Notes under the pieces: generated by a model | Told to the model about the DNA's origin: nothing | Database searches by the model: none | What the model saw: only the letters and a program-made list of their open reading frames with translations | Program-made: the position numbers and the translations under genes | Shown here: positions 33,795 to 45,647 of the stretch, one piece after another | How the letters are laid out: each line of letters opens with the position of its first letter | Numbering within the stretch: position 1 is the first letter of the stretch | Assembly (NCBI RefSeq): GCF_963675165.1 | Contig: NC_087382.1 | Span: forward strand, 5,185,963 to 5,249,962 | Length of the DNA stretch: 64,000 bases | Direction of reading: 5' to 3' | Origin: Halichondria panicea | Lineage: Eukaryota; Porifera; Demospongiae; Suberitida; Halichondriidae

Positions 33795-35500
33795 ATTTGT
33801 CTTGATAGAGACACCTCATGTCAGTTTGTGCATATCACTGGCCAGAACGAAAGTACAGCAGTCAGATTCCATAGCAACGGTGCTAACTTTTGTTAACACC
33901 AAATTGAGTATTAAACACTTGGGTTTGGTTGGAGCGAATGTTGGACCACAAAACTTACATCAAGATTTTATCAACGGTTCCTACATTAATGAACTTTATG
34001 GACTTTAAATTACTCAATTGGGCAGAACCACATAGTTACAATTGGCTACTACAACGTATTTGAGAGCACTCTCTTTATGAACACATGCACTGGTCAGGCA
34101 CTGCACGTTGAAGGGATGGTGATGTGTACATGTAGTTAGTTACATAACAAATTTAACAGTGAGTTCGCTAGAAATGATGGAGGTACGTCACAAATAATAG
34201 TGCTGCCTATGGTGGAGTGTTTAATGTTGGCTCAGGCAATGTGTCCATTTCCGACAGTACGCTGACAAACAACAGAGCTATGCATGCTCTCAGTCTGGTG
34301 GTGGAGCAATTAATATTGACCCAGTCAGTAGTCAGGCCACACCAAATTGATCTTATGTTTCACGGACTTTTAATCTCCAAAAACAGACCAGGGTGGCAGG
34401 CAAAAAATAAATAAAATTGATGAATATCATTATAAAACCACAAACAGAGCCACAACACACCACAAAAAGTCACGATAGTAAAACATTTCAACATTTTGCT
34501 AGATCACATGGCTATTCTGACCTCTGACCTGACCAATAGTTGATTTATTTTTTTGGGCATTCTGCAAAAATATGACCCGGAAAATCCGTGAAACATAAGA
34601 TTAATTTGGTGTGGCAAACTAGTGCGTCCATCTCCAAAACAACAGTGCTGACTGGTGGGGTGGAGTGATAAGTGTTAACTCAGAGAGTATGTTTATTTTT
34701 ATATGTAACAACATGCTGACAAACAACAGAGGTTACTATGGTTACGTTGAGTGATTTAATGCGTGTGTCCATGCATCTCCGACTGTAAGCTGACAAATAA
34801 CAGTACTGTATGCATGACAGTTTACAATGTTATATAGTGTGACCATCTCTGACAACATGCTGAAAAACAAAGCGGAGCTAGCATTAATTCATTGGACAAA
34901 GGGCCAGAGGCTAAGGCAGTATAGTGTGTAGCTACATCTTTGATATCATAATGAAAAACAGAGGTGGCGGTGCATGGCGATGATGGTGGAGCGATTCAGT
35001 AAGTATAAGTTATAGTTAAACAATGGCCTCGAGTGGTATATTTGATTTACACGCGAGAGTAATCAGATAAACCACGAGGCGCATGGGTGTTTAAATCAAA
35101 TAGTATTTATGACAGTACACTGATAAACACAATCTATATAGCTGGAAGGAGTAACGGAGCAATTTACATTGTATCTTCCACCTTCACATCCACAATACCC
35201 AAAAATTTGGACATTCAGAAGAGTAAATGTGACATCACTGGAAGGAACACTCAGCAATAGCATTAAATGCTTTATAATTATCTTAATGGACCTAAAAACC
35301 TCAGTACAATTTTGATGGCGTGTTTGGTGGAGCTATATCAGCGCTTACCAGAGTCAATATACATTAACTCAGAAGGAGTGAACATCACTGAATATAGCTA
35401 CCTGGTCTGGAGGAGGGGTATTTCCCTAAACCTTGAAATAGAAATCTGTATAGACTACTACATATAGCATAGGATGGTGGAGGGTTTATGCTTATTCTAG
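33795..35500 (+). pseudogene. Decayed relic of a beta-helix repeat gene
   Basis: Scattered fragments in different frames still read as coils of the family at 276 and 16196: SGNVSISDSTLTNNRAM near 34230, then repeats of the type CTGACAAACAACAGAG near 34270, 34720 and 34790. An upstream piece from 33800 (DTSCQFVHITGQNEST-like) resembles the N-terminal part. Stops, shifts and a 250-bp foreign insertion (about 34330-34620) break every frame. No membrane domain remains. Confidence 0.6.
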
Positions 35501-36425
35501 CAGAGTTGAGTTCCACTCTACGTTATAGTTGTTGACGGTACATGTAGACTCTACATCTAATCATCTAAATAAACAAAAAGTGAGAACCGCGAGTATATAT
35601 ACTATTTTTTGCGTCAATTTATAAAAGCACAATGAGTACTTTTTATAGCTAGCTATAAAGCTAGATCTAGCTTGATTAACTCTATGAATATCATTAACTT
35701 TTAATTACAGTGTTCTGCAACACTATACATACCAAGCAAACTCTTCTTCCTTGGAAGTCCATCCACATGCAGTATCTAACCTTCAAAAGAAATTGATTGT
35801 TAAGCAACAGAAAATTTATAATTTATGACCTCATCAATAATGGGATATTGGGAAATGAGAACCTCCTATAATATCCTGGGGGTGAAACACAATACTGCAT
35901 AAGGCCTCAAACAAGTAAAAGTGTTTCCTGGGGTTTGGCGGGGGGCAACACAGATGGTTTAAGAATAGGCCCCGCCTCCCAATGTAAAGCCAAGGAAAAA
36001 TCACGTGCCTGGACTCTTGTTTCTAATCCCTCTCTTCCTTAAAACCTTAATCTCTGGATTAACTAGCCCCCCTCACAACAGACGACTACAGACCAGCCCA
36101 CCCCCTCCGAGAGTCAACCGTCATCCAGTAGAGTTACTCACACAGAAGCTGCAATGAAGTGTGAACTGTAAATAATTATAGCTTTTTAAAATAACTCATT
36201 TTTGGGGTGTTGTCTAAATAAATAAGTTACACCCAGCTTTGCAAAAGGCACTAATCTTGTTGAAATCAAATTTTGCACTCTCAGCATAACCATACTGAAC
36301 TGACCATCACCTTATGGTCTCATCAATTTACAAAAACCATGTGATATGAGAAATCTAAATTGCCTGGCCTTGCCATAAATAATGCTGGTTCATGAAAAAA
36401 TAAAGATATACAATGCGTGCATGAT
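35500..36425. other. Intergenic, no gene seen
   Basis: No coding region supported. Includes the 3' flank of the mutase gene; no clear polyadenylation site could be singled out. Confidence 0.3.
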
Positions 36426-38663
36426 CTACTTACGAGTACATCTAAAAATGGATGGCCAAAATCTTTCGAAGTAATGTCCTTCCTCAGGATTTTGGTGATG
36501 ATCAACAAGTTTAATGGCATTCTCGTAGAAACGTTTAGGCCTTGAGAGAATTCTTGAGCGACTAACAGAAAATACAGCTCCGTACAAGCCCCTGGCATTT
36601 TGAGGATGAGAAACACCAAACAACGATTTCCAAAATTCTCCAACTGTCATATTATTACATTTGTTCAGATTAACCAACCATTTACCATAGTGATTTATTC
36701 TTCCCCAGGTATCAATACTACTCTTCATTTGAGCAAAAAATCCGTCATGTTGTGCCATATTCACAAACTCTTCCTGCATTCAGATGAACTCCAACGTACA
36801 TGAGTCTTGATTTCTCCTTGAAAGAATAAAGTGGTATCAGCTAGATGATCATAGTTGGTAATGATGTGGTAGAGAAATGTATGGCTTTCTCTTCCAACGT
36901 TTTGCAAGTTATCCCACGTACTAAATTTAATTATCGTGTTTTGACTGACAGTTTGACTACCTTTGTGGATAAACGTGGCAATGATCAGCATAGGGGTAGA
37001 GCCATGACAAATCCTCATTGTAATGAGAAACTACTATCTCGTAGTCCTTCCAGTTGATTACGCGTCTATCGGGTGCTTTCATCGAATTCACAAGGCTTGC
37101 ATTTGAATAAGTTTCTTCAGGAGTTCCAAATAGTATATAGTCGGCAATTTCCACGCCTTGCATGAGAGAATGGTCTTGATTGCTAACTTCGTATTTCCAT
37201 CCTCCAAATCGACCTCGAGAAAAAATGGACTTTGATTCTAGCCATGGTTGAATAGTGTTCAAATATTGGTCACGCTTCAGAAACGGTACAGGGTAGCCAT
37301 GTTCTAGACGCTTGTGGTAAGCGGACAACATTTCATAACCACCAATAAATCCATACTTTTTTAATGCTTCTATGGTCTGTTGAAGTAAAGAACCTGCTTC
37401 CCAGATTGATGGATATTTGACGTGTTTTGGTTCAGCTACTTCACACATTAGTGACCATACTTTACCGGGAGATGGCACGTTGTCGTCAGCGTAGTTTGAG
37501 AACACGGTCACTCGATAAAATGTACTGTCTACATCAGGAAAATAGATCCATGACTTATTGGCCAGGAGAGGGGGAGGTTGTCCTTTCAGTCCAATTCCGA
37601 TCACATGGGTGTGACTGTAGACAAACTTTTGTGAAAGTTCTTTCATTTTATGCACTTGTGAATCACTGTCTGTGACCATACTGAGCATGTCGTCAAGAGG
37701 TGCTGTGGATATTAGATGATCGTATTTCAGAGAATAGGTCAGGATCAGTTTTAACTATATAAATAGTTTTTTTTTCTGAATTAATGGACGACACTGTGTG
37801 ACCAAATCGGAACCACTGTTGAGGTATCAGTTTTGAAATACTCTCCCATATCTGTCCAGTTCCACCGAATGATGGAAATTCAAATATTTGATTTGGTCCC
37901 CAGCGAGTCGAGTCTTTGGCATCTTTGATATTCCCTTGATTCCAGTTCTTAATCTTCAGTTTTATGTCATCAACATGTGGAACAGCGACTCGTTCTCCTA
38001 CCCAATCAGAGTTCATTTCTTTTGGATCAACTGTCCACACTTTGCGATTGTACTTCTCATGAATACTTCACTTAATCCTTCTCCAAAATTCTTGAGCAGC
38101 CATTCATCAAAGTTTTGTGGTTTGGCCAAAATCGGATGAGCTTGGATCTTTTCCAGTCCCTTCAAACTCTCCTGTTGCTCTTCCTTATCAAAAACTTGAA
38201 TATTATGCTGCACAGGATATGGAATAAACGATCTGTTCCCACTCGATCCCATCATGTAAGCAAATGAGGCACGAGAACGATGGTTCCAACCTTTAACTGC
38301 TTTTTTCAAAAGTCTATCAAAGTAAGAGTAATGGGAGAAAACTACATGACCTCCATTATCCCATAAGAAGCCTTTGTCATCTCGATAGGAGCTAGCTAGT
38401 CCTCCTGCTTTCTGTTCTTTCTCTAAAATCAAAACTTCAATCAATCCATTTTCTCTGAACAAGTTTTCAAACAGTCTATACGCAGCTCCAAGTCCTGTTG
38501 GTCCAGCTCCAATGATTACTATACGTTGTTTACTTCTCAACTTTGGCAAAGGACCACGGAAAAATTTTTTATCATCTTGTGGTTGTTCCGTTAATTGACG
38601 TATTACAGCTGCAGAATGTAATGAAAGCTTTCTCAGTGCATATAATAATATAGTACTGTTCAT
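36426..38663 (-). CDS. glf: UDP-galactopyranose mutase fused to a DUF3431-like domain (intronless, frameshifted)
   Basis: Eukaryotic UDP-galactopyranose mutase interconverts UDP-galactopyranose and UDP-galactofuranose with a reduced FAD cofactor. After about 45 N-terminal residues comes the FAD-binding VIIGAGPTGLGAAYRL, then GGLASS, GGHVVFSHYSYFD, PYPVQHNI, YNRKVWTVDP with WVGERVAVP, FPSFGGTGQIW, SHTHVIGIGL, WIYFPD and the C-terminal SRGRFGGWKYEVSNQDHSLM, all in family order. Then EIVVSHYNEDLSWLYPY opens a second domain. It continues as NVGRESHTFLYHIITNYDHL and GLYGAVFSVSRSRIL, then GHYFERFWPSIF, which fits DUF3431, a family of unknown function. There is no intron over 2.2 kb. Four single-base shifts (near 38055, 37722, 36985 and 36785) interrupt it; conservation on both sides suggests assembly errors or very recent decay. 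Confidence 0.85.
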
Positions 38664-38889
38664 GGCAATGGTTGGCCTTTTCGAATTCTTCTCATGTCAT
38701 CAGCGTATTATTCCATGCATGACACCATTCAAATTACACATGTACACAGCAGAAAAATAAAACCAATTTAGGTGACACATTTTCATAGATAGATTTGTTT
38801 GCGATTTCACTGTTTAGCTTAAATCCTGCTCAAGTTGTGAAATTATTCATAGCAAGTAGTTTTAATGAGATTCATTGCATTTTCCAATT

Positions 38890-39110
38890 ATCGTATAGCG
38901 CAAAATTTTCGAGGAACTTATATTTTCGTGGAATAGTCATTTCGTTGCACAATGTTCGTGGAAATGACTGCTTACCGGACCACGCCTTTAATCTTTGTTA
39001 TATCAGGTAATTCAAACAATTTTTCGTGGACTTTATTTTCGTCTGTAGGATTGCTTACCCACAAAATCAGCAAAAATTAAGCCCCTCGAAAATTTTGCGC
39101 TATACGGTAT
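38890..39110. mobile_element. GTATAGCG-family MITE, about 220 bp
   Basis: Ends TCGTATAGCGCAAAATTTTC and GAAAATTTTGCGCTATACGG, near the 5' side of the mutase gene. TA flanks fit the family. Confidence 0.7.
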
Positions 39111-39264
39111 TTGCGAGCACACATTTTTGTGCAGAAATTAAATACTTGCCATGCATACACCTTTAGATTATAATTATAGCACATGCATGCAATAAATTAG
39201 TGTTATGTCGCCGGTTCATGCGTTTAGTGAACAACAGAACTGCACAAGAAGCTAGTAGATGAGA

Positions 39265-39440
39265 GCTAGTCTCATGAATTAGTCACATGAATCAGCCGCC
39301 ATTCCATGGTAGAGTCCATCTGAGCACTTTGGTCCATGCAGAGGTCATTGCACAATGGAATTTTAATTGTCATTACGTCATTGTTAAAACCAGAAGAATT
39401 CAATTTCCAACGCATGCAAAGGTCAATCGCAAACGCTTGA
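39265..39440. mobile_element. Diverged left part of family C MITE
   Basis: TAGTCTCATGAATTAG, ATGAATCAGCCGCC and TCTGAGCACTTTGG align with the left 150 bp of the elements at 7439 and 33115, with many substitutions and no right end. Confidence 0.6.
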
Positions 39441-40320
39441 CTAGCTGGTATGAATTTTTGTTTAGCTTAGCCAGTATCCAGATAGTGGCACAGTTTGCCA
39501 TCTGAACTGTGCCATATGGCAGATAATGGCACAGTGTTTCCTTTGATCTCAGAGGTCAAAATGCAACAATTCCATAATTATAATACATGGTTGCTATGGT
39601 AGTGATGCAACATGCCATATACAGAGCACTGGATTGCTTTGATCTGCCCACTCACTGGGCAACAAAAATACTAGGCGCAGGGCCCCTAGGTGGAGTTTCA
39701 GAACAAAGATGAGGCCAAAACCACACTTCAAAGTATGAACAAAGGCTATATGATGCAATACAACATAATGCTATAATTAAGAGTGGGTGAGAGTGGATGA
39801 GTGTAATTGTAAACAGAGCTACAATAACATTCCATAACACAAACCATGGTAACTAAACAACCATAGTAATTAAAACACATAACTAATAAATCATCACGTG
39901 CACTGCTTCCGCTACCAATCCCTCTTCCTCTTCTACTTATATGGTTGAACTGACGTAGGGAATTGGAATTGACGTAGTAGCGTAGCCTCAGTTGCACACC
40001 CACAACCTCGAGCCTACTACATGCATGTGTGTACCTCAGGACCGCTGTGTAATCCACGCATTCCGATCGCGAGTTGTTCTTTCTATAATAATATACTATC
40101 TACTCTATAAGCATCTATCTTGTGGTTTCAAAAAATACAATAAAAGGTCAAAGGTTGTAATTAAATCTGGGATCTTGGTTTTCGAGGCGTTATAGTGCCA
40201 TTTATCTCTTCTAAATGCTACTGCAGGGGTTAATTTAGCTGCGTTCCTATGCAGGTAGGGGTTGGTAGATTATATGAGCGAGACATACCTTTAATTTACA
40301 CATTTGGGGTATAATATGTA
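39440..40320. other. Intergenic, no gene seen
   Basis: No gene supported; short internal direct repeats of TGGCACAGT near 39485-39535 only. Confidence 0.3.
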
Positions 40321-40326
40321 ACCTTA

Positions 40327-40570
40327 TACCGTATAGCGCGAAATTTCGAGGGGCTTAATTTTCGCAGATTTCGTGGGTTAGCAATCCTACACGAAAATTA
40401 AGTCCACAAAAATTGTTCTTTGATTATAATTATCTGCTATAACGTGCAAAGATTAAAGGCGTGGCTTCCGGTAAGCAGTCATTCCGCGAACATTGTGCAA
40501 CGAAATGCTTAAATTTAGAGGCCAATCCACGAAATATATAAGTGCCTCGAACATTTTGCGCTATATGGTA
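40327..40570. mobile_element. GTATAGCG-family MITE, about 244 bp
   Basis: Ends CCGTATAGCGCGAAATTTCG and the inverse ATTTTGCGCTATATGG with TA on both sides; interior shared with the copy at 38890 in inverted orientation. Confidence 0.7.
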
Positions 40571-40579
40571 TGGTATAAC

Positions 40580-41865
40580 CTCCCAATAAAGGACATCTCC
40601 GAATAGCGGAAAAACCTCCTGCACCAATTTGTTCGTTATTTCAGAGGTTCCACTGTAGTTTCGAAGTGCCCCCTAGACATTTAAACTGTTTCCAACAAGG
40701 TCTCTCTCTGCATGCTTTGAGATTTTCCGCTCATGCATGAGCACAATAATTACATGTATATCAATCACCTTTTCTTCCAAGTCTGAATACGCCACTGTTC
40801 ATCAAGTTGGGGCGAATCGAACATCTCCAAATTGACATCAGCCCTACCAAACTAATAAAAAGAATTATCACTCTCCGTTTCCGTCTCACATCTGTCAACC
40901 ACATTGTCTTGTTCATACAATTAAATAGCCTATCCTGAACGAGTAAATACAATCAAGGGCGTATAAAGAGAAGAGGGCATGCAACTCGCAATGTTGGCCA
41001 CTAACTTGCAAAAACAGACCTATAAACGTAAGTAGCGCTCTCCTGGATTCGAGGCTAAGGCCGCTCTCGAGGATAATTACGTTTTTTCTCGTCTGCTGCG
41101 CATGTGTCAATTGTAACACTAATCAGTATGCGAACGAAACCAAGATAGGCATGAATCACACATGATAGAGTTTTCTGTATCGTCATCTATCCTTCGAACA
41201 CGTTAATTCTCTAGGAAGGAGGCCAAGTTTCTCACAGTCACTTCACAGTCAGTGATTTTAGGGTGGCTTCCTGAAGCTCAATTGCAGTGAGAAAGGCACC
41301 CACAACAACCTTCCACCCTTTGTAACTCGTTTCTTTTAGCGGACAAATATATGATCTTGGTATCTAGCTCTTTGTAAGAAGAACTAATTCAGTATCAGCC
41401 ATTATACCATCCACTCATTTATAACTCCAGCACACTCTGCATTCGATAATCTCACCCAAAAAAGCATGTGAACAAGTAAAAAAACATTTACAATGTGAAA
41501 AGTGGCCAGGGGAAACACCAAAAAGCGTAGAAACAAGAAATCCGGCGAGAACATAACTCCAATCCATTACAACGTCATGAACCGTCATGTACATGCAGCT
41601 ATATAGTGTTAATAGATACATCACATAATTAGCATCACAATTGACTAATTGTAATTACATGTATATAGATCTAGAAGATACAACAATGGTACGGATCGTC
41701 ACCCACCCTCTGCACGCCCAGCTAGTGGGTTGTTTTTCATGACTGACACTTGTAGCTTAGTGATTCAATGTTTATAGTTAGAAAAAAACACACTTGAAAA
41801 CAAGAATCAATGTCAGACACACAATATTCATTTATTACACGTTCACCAAACTAGCTATAGTCTAG
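40580..41865. other. Intergenic, pogo-like end and old repeats
   Basis: AAAGGACATCTCCGAATAGC and GAGGTTCCACTGTAG (40587-40658) look like a pogo/Tigger-type element remnant. Near 41045 a TTCGAGGCTA end of the TAGCCTCG family is seen. No gene supported. Confidence 0.35.
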
Positions 41866-41871
41866 TCACTA

Positions 41872-42425
41872 TGTGTGTTCATCAGCCATTGCTGCATGTG
41901 TGCTTCTGACGAGTTTTATGTAGGCTACATAAATGGGGTCGACTTTGTCAGCGAGGAAAGAGTCTCTGAGGTGAATGCGTTGCTTGTCTCCCCTGGATTT
42001 GATATAGGGATGCATGGTTCCGGGGTCCACGACTACCACGATGCCAGTGACCAGCTGTTGCTCTTCCAATAGTGCCTTGGTGATGACAGGCACAATGTCC
42101 AGTGCTTCTCTCTCCTCTCCCGACAGCTCATGATCAGCATGTATGTGAATGTGTATTCATTTGGTATATATCATGAGCTGTCGGGAGAGGAGAGAGAAGC
42201 ACTTATATACGCAGTCAATTTAACGTCTGTACAGTATCTATTTTTGTACAAATTAAAGTTGTTCACATTTCCCATAAGCTTAAGTTTATATTTTTGCACA
42301 CATGCATGCATGCACTATATATAAATGTTTACGTAACGTTTCGTTGATGTGTAAGTTAGCTCACCTTCCAACAACATTGTGAGTGCGGACAGAAGATTCA
42401 ATATCACTCGGTTTGTAGCAGCTGC
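41872..42425 (-). pseudogene. Partial duplicate of the DIP2 3' end
   Basis: Positions 42130-41895 repeat the last DIP2 exon (GIVVVVDPGT, KQRIHLRDSFLA, VDPIYVAY) with the INSRGEKQ motif changed and no stop at the proper place. Positions 42420-42352 repeat the end of the preceding exon and its GTGAGC donor. The intron between is rearranged and contains a foldback. The parental exons are at 57482-57230 and 57818-57695. There is no promoter or upstream exon, so this is a dead duplicate. Confidence 0.75.
42110..42205. repeat. Foldback inverted repeat inside the DIP2 duplicate
   Basis: About 33-bp arms (GCTTCTCTCTCCTCTCCCGA on the left and its inverse TCGGGAGAGGAGAGAGAAGC on the right, both next to GCTCATGAT/ATCATGAGC) enclose about 30 bp. 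The left arm is exon sequence; the right arm is an inverted copy of it. Confidence 0.8.
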
Positions 42426-42452
42426 CATAATTAATATGCTTTATATAGACAA

Positions 42453-42660
42453 TGGTTTCCTCGCTGTTCCAAGGTTATGAAGTTGACTAAGAACACAAAG
42501 TACATTGGTTACTCGAAACTTCTATGTTTCCATTCTAGACCTCCACCAGGAATAGTTAAAAATAATGGCTATAATATTATGTCATTCACCTTATTTTTGA
42601 CAACACTCTGCTACAATTTTTACCAATAATATTCGTATTCAAGAATTACTCAAGAAGAAC
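42453..42660 (+). pseudogene. Fragment of the beta-helix gene membrane domain
   Basis: CAATGGTTTCCTCGCTGTTCC and ACTAAGAACACAAAGTACAT match the WFPLCS and TKNTKYIGF segment of the genes at 276 and 16196 (about 4228-4300 and 19790-19860). Later TACAATTTTTACCAATAAT resembles a more distal piece. Too short and shifted to be functional. Confidence 0.6.
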
Positions 42661-43011
42661 AATACATGGCTAAAAATAGAGAAAGAAAATACTGTGCTAA
42701 TAAATTAATTATGGCATATTGTACTGTGGTCAATTTTAGATCTGTATATGGCATACAAAGGCAGTTGGGGTTAGCCCTGGCCCAGAGTGCATCATGATAT
42801 GGCTAGTTGTGGGTTCAGCTGACCTAATTAAATTTAATTAAGGTCATTATTATATTGTTTGGATGCACAACCAAAAGTACCGAGATTACGCCCACGTCTG
42901 AAGTTACGTCCACCATACACTATAGATCTATAGTACCGTATAAGTAAACAACAATTGAACGAGACAAAGTGCAAACAACAATTATAATTATAGTGCAGCA
43001 TAATAAAGTTA

Positions 43012-44942
43012 CTAAACAGGCTGTTCTTTAACGAGTCTACAAATGTCCCTGACAACTTCTAAGTCGCTGTGGATCTTAATGCACCCTCTCAGCAGGTATC
43101 GATAAGTGTCTTTGCGATTGGGCTCCCCACGGCCACAGTTGATCTCCTGCCATTTCAGAAGCATCTGATATCCTTTTGTGTGAGCGACGGTGAATCGAAT
43201 GTCGGTTTCAATGTTCTCCAAGTGTACTCTTGTCAGTCCAAGATAGTCGGCATACGTGGACCAGCTGTGCAGGTGCTGGGAGATGGGCAGTAGATGATCG
43301 TGGGAGCACGGCCTGTCCAGTTCTTGAATAGAGATTCCAACTTTTCTTGCCATGTTGTCGATTTGGACATCTGTACCTACATGTATAGAACAAAAACTTA
43401 TAACACGTCCACTGACTACATAAATGAAGGTAGTATATCGAAAGACATGCCAATACAGTACAATCAATCTGCTATAGCTATCAATTAAGGCTTACAGTCA
43501 ATGGCCGATGGTTGCATTGGCGTACTCAACCAGACAGTGTGACTTGGCTTGAGATCCCCATCTAGATCAAAATCTTCAGAACAGCGCCACAGTTTTGTCG
43601 ATACATGCATATCAGCAAAATGGCGTTTGCCTTGTTGTGTTGCTCCTTCGTGTGGGCAGAAGATGCTAATGACTGGCTTGTCGTTGTTGTAGTGAAGTGC
43701 ATCAGAAGCAGCATCTACACCTTCAAGGACACTGGATCTAACTAGAGGACACACGTTCGGAAGCACACGTGGTCGGGCTTTGACATGGACTTCAATACAA
43801 GAGAACGAATCAATGAGAGTGACTGAACCAGGTTCTTTAGGCAGTCGAAATTTGACACAGTTCCTGGCAAGAAGAACTGGCTCTCCAGAAGGAAGACACA
43901 CTTGCCACCCACACTTCTTCATTAGGAACACCACCAAACAACAGAAGACCCCACATCGAATACAGCCACTGACGAATCGGATCAGAAGAGGATCAGCTGA
44001 GGAAGTGAATACACGATGGTGCTCTAACTCAGAGGGTGGAACAGATCTGAGGAGACTGGGCATGAGAAACTCCACTTGAGAGAAGGAGCAATCAATTTGA
44101 CCAAGTAGTGGGATGGTGATAGGGGCTATTATCAGAAGCTCCATCATGATTGCTATCATATCGGCAGGTGTGAAGATGCCATCTTCGTAATGCTTCTGGA
44201 ACTCTTTCGATTCGAGCATATCAATAGTGACAATGCCTCGATCACTGAACTTTAGCCATTTCGCAGCCTTGGCAGAAGTAGAATGAGGGCATGTAACATC
44301 CCTCAGGGAGACAGCATATTCAGTGAGCTCACTGACCTTGTCTAGTGGGACTTGAGGATCCACAAACACAGTGTCGGGCAGGATGTGTGGGTAGTAGTGG
44401 ACAATGCACATGTCATTGAAGTAATCGAGCGCAGCATCCAATGCAGATGGATCAAATCCAAGCTGTTGAGCCAAAGCGATGCACTCACTCTTACTAAGTA
44501 TACCTCTTTTCATGATATCGCAGAGCTTTTGTAGAGCTAATTCCAAGATGAACCACCACAGGGGAACTTTGAGGTCGAAAGTAGGTGAGTTTTCCACTGC
44601 TTTTCGAATTTCTTTGGCAACCTCTTGTGCATTTTTGTCACGACTGCAAGCATTGACGGCAAATATCACATGTTTCAATGGCAGATTGCTGTAGATGACT
44701 TCTTGTTTCAGTTCAAGAGGCAAAGCATCAAGCAAAGCTTGGTTTTTCTCGTCAATAACTTCTTGATCTTTGATTTCGTCGAAGAAAGTGCCCACAAAGA
44801 TGGGGCGTGGTGTGTGCCCATCCTTCTTGCAGGAGAGAAAGGATCGCAGTAAACTCATGTTGGTTTCCAGATACGAGAGGTGAGATTGATATGTGTCTGT
44901 GTATACATTTTTCCCAGGATATTGTACAAACAGAATAAAATC
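43012..44942 (-). CDS. Roc/COR-like GTPase-Death domain protein, 3' part
   Basis: Two exons, 44942(or 44896)-43496 and 43376-43012, joined by a 119-bp GT-AG intron (donor GACT-GTAAGC, acceptor ATGTAG) that keeps frame. The first exon carries the end of a G domain with a G4-like motif VGTFFDE (usual Asp kept, Thr-His-Lys altered). A COR-like region follows (LDYFNDMCIVHYYP, VFVDPQVPLDKVSELTEY), then a long conserved extension. The second exon is a Death domain (WSTYADYLGL, YQMLLKWQEINCG, LEVVRDICRLV). Such proteins are thought to act in innate immune or death signalling, an inference from domain content. The P-loop exons expected upstream were not found between 44942 and 48630, so the 5' end is incomplete. 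Both candidate acceptors of the first exon need a phase-1 partner. Confidence 0.75.
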
Positions 44943-45129
44943 TATAACACGAATGTACAGCATATTTCTGTTCCTCTTACTTCATCCAGTGATGAGCAAT
45001 AGCACTGTATTCTACAGCAACATGTGTTATTACTTCCTATAATATATGGTAGCAGTTATGAGTCCTCTAAAGTTGGTCTATAACATTATTCTAGCACAAC
45101 AACACTATTCTTCTGTTCTCCCTTCTATA

Positions 45130-45310
45130 TACAGTAGACTCTCGCTATTCCGGCTCCCTGAAGTACGGCCACCTAGATATACTGGCCATTTGGCTTGGCA
45201 CGGAATGCTAGCTATATGTTTACTGCACAAAACTCACCCTGAAGTACGGCCACTCACTATTCCGGTTACCGGCCAGTGCTGGCTGTCCCAAACAAGGTTT
45301 TCAATGTAAT
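45130..45310. mobile_element. Degenerate pogo-like element
   Basis: Begins CAGTAGACTCTCGCTATTCC, like the start of the pogo-type MITE at 14297, with later CTATTCCGG and GTACGGCCAC direct repeats. A right end is not clear. Confidence 0.45.
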
Positions 45311-45647
45311 TTTATACGTGTATTACGGCCGGATATGACGTTTTAGGTGTGGTTTAGCAAATAAATTGAATTATGATTCATTATCCTACATTATCCTGTA
45401 GCAGCCAAAAGAGCATAATAACTGCTGATGAGCAAGAGTTTGAAGTAGACAAAACAATAAACGCCCATTTCGAATAAGCGCCCATCTACAGATGCTGCTA
45501 GGAAATAAACGCCCGGGTGTTTAATCAAGTAAATACGGTACATGATTTTCTAAGCAAGTACATGATTTTCTAAGTTGGATAGAACACTTCCTATAGCCAA
45601 TAAGATTGCAGTATTTATGGCAAACATGATCTAAATGTATATAGTTA

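Noticed and set aside
36426-38663. Amine oxidase or protoporphyrinogen oxidase as identity of the FAD enzyme
   Set aside because: The GGHVVFSHY, YNRKVW, WVGERVA and SRGRFGGWKYEVSNQDHS motifs fit UDP-galactopyranose mutase specifically.
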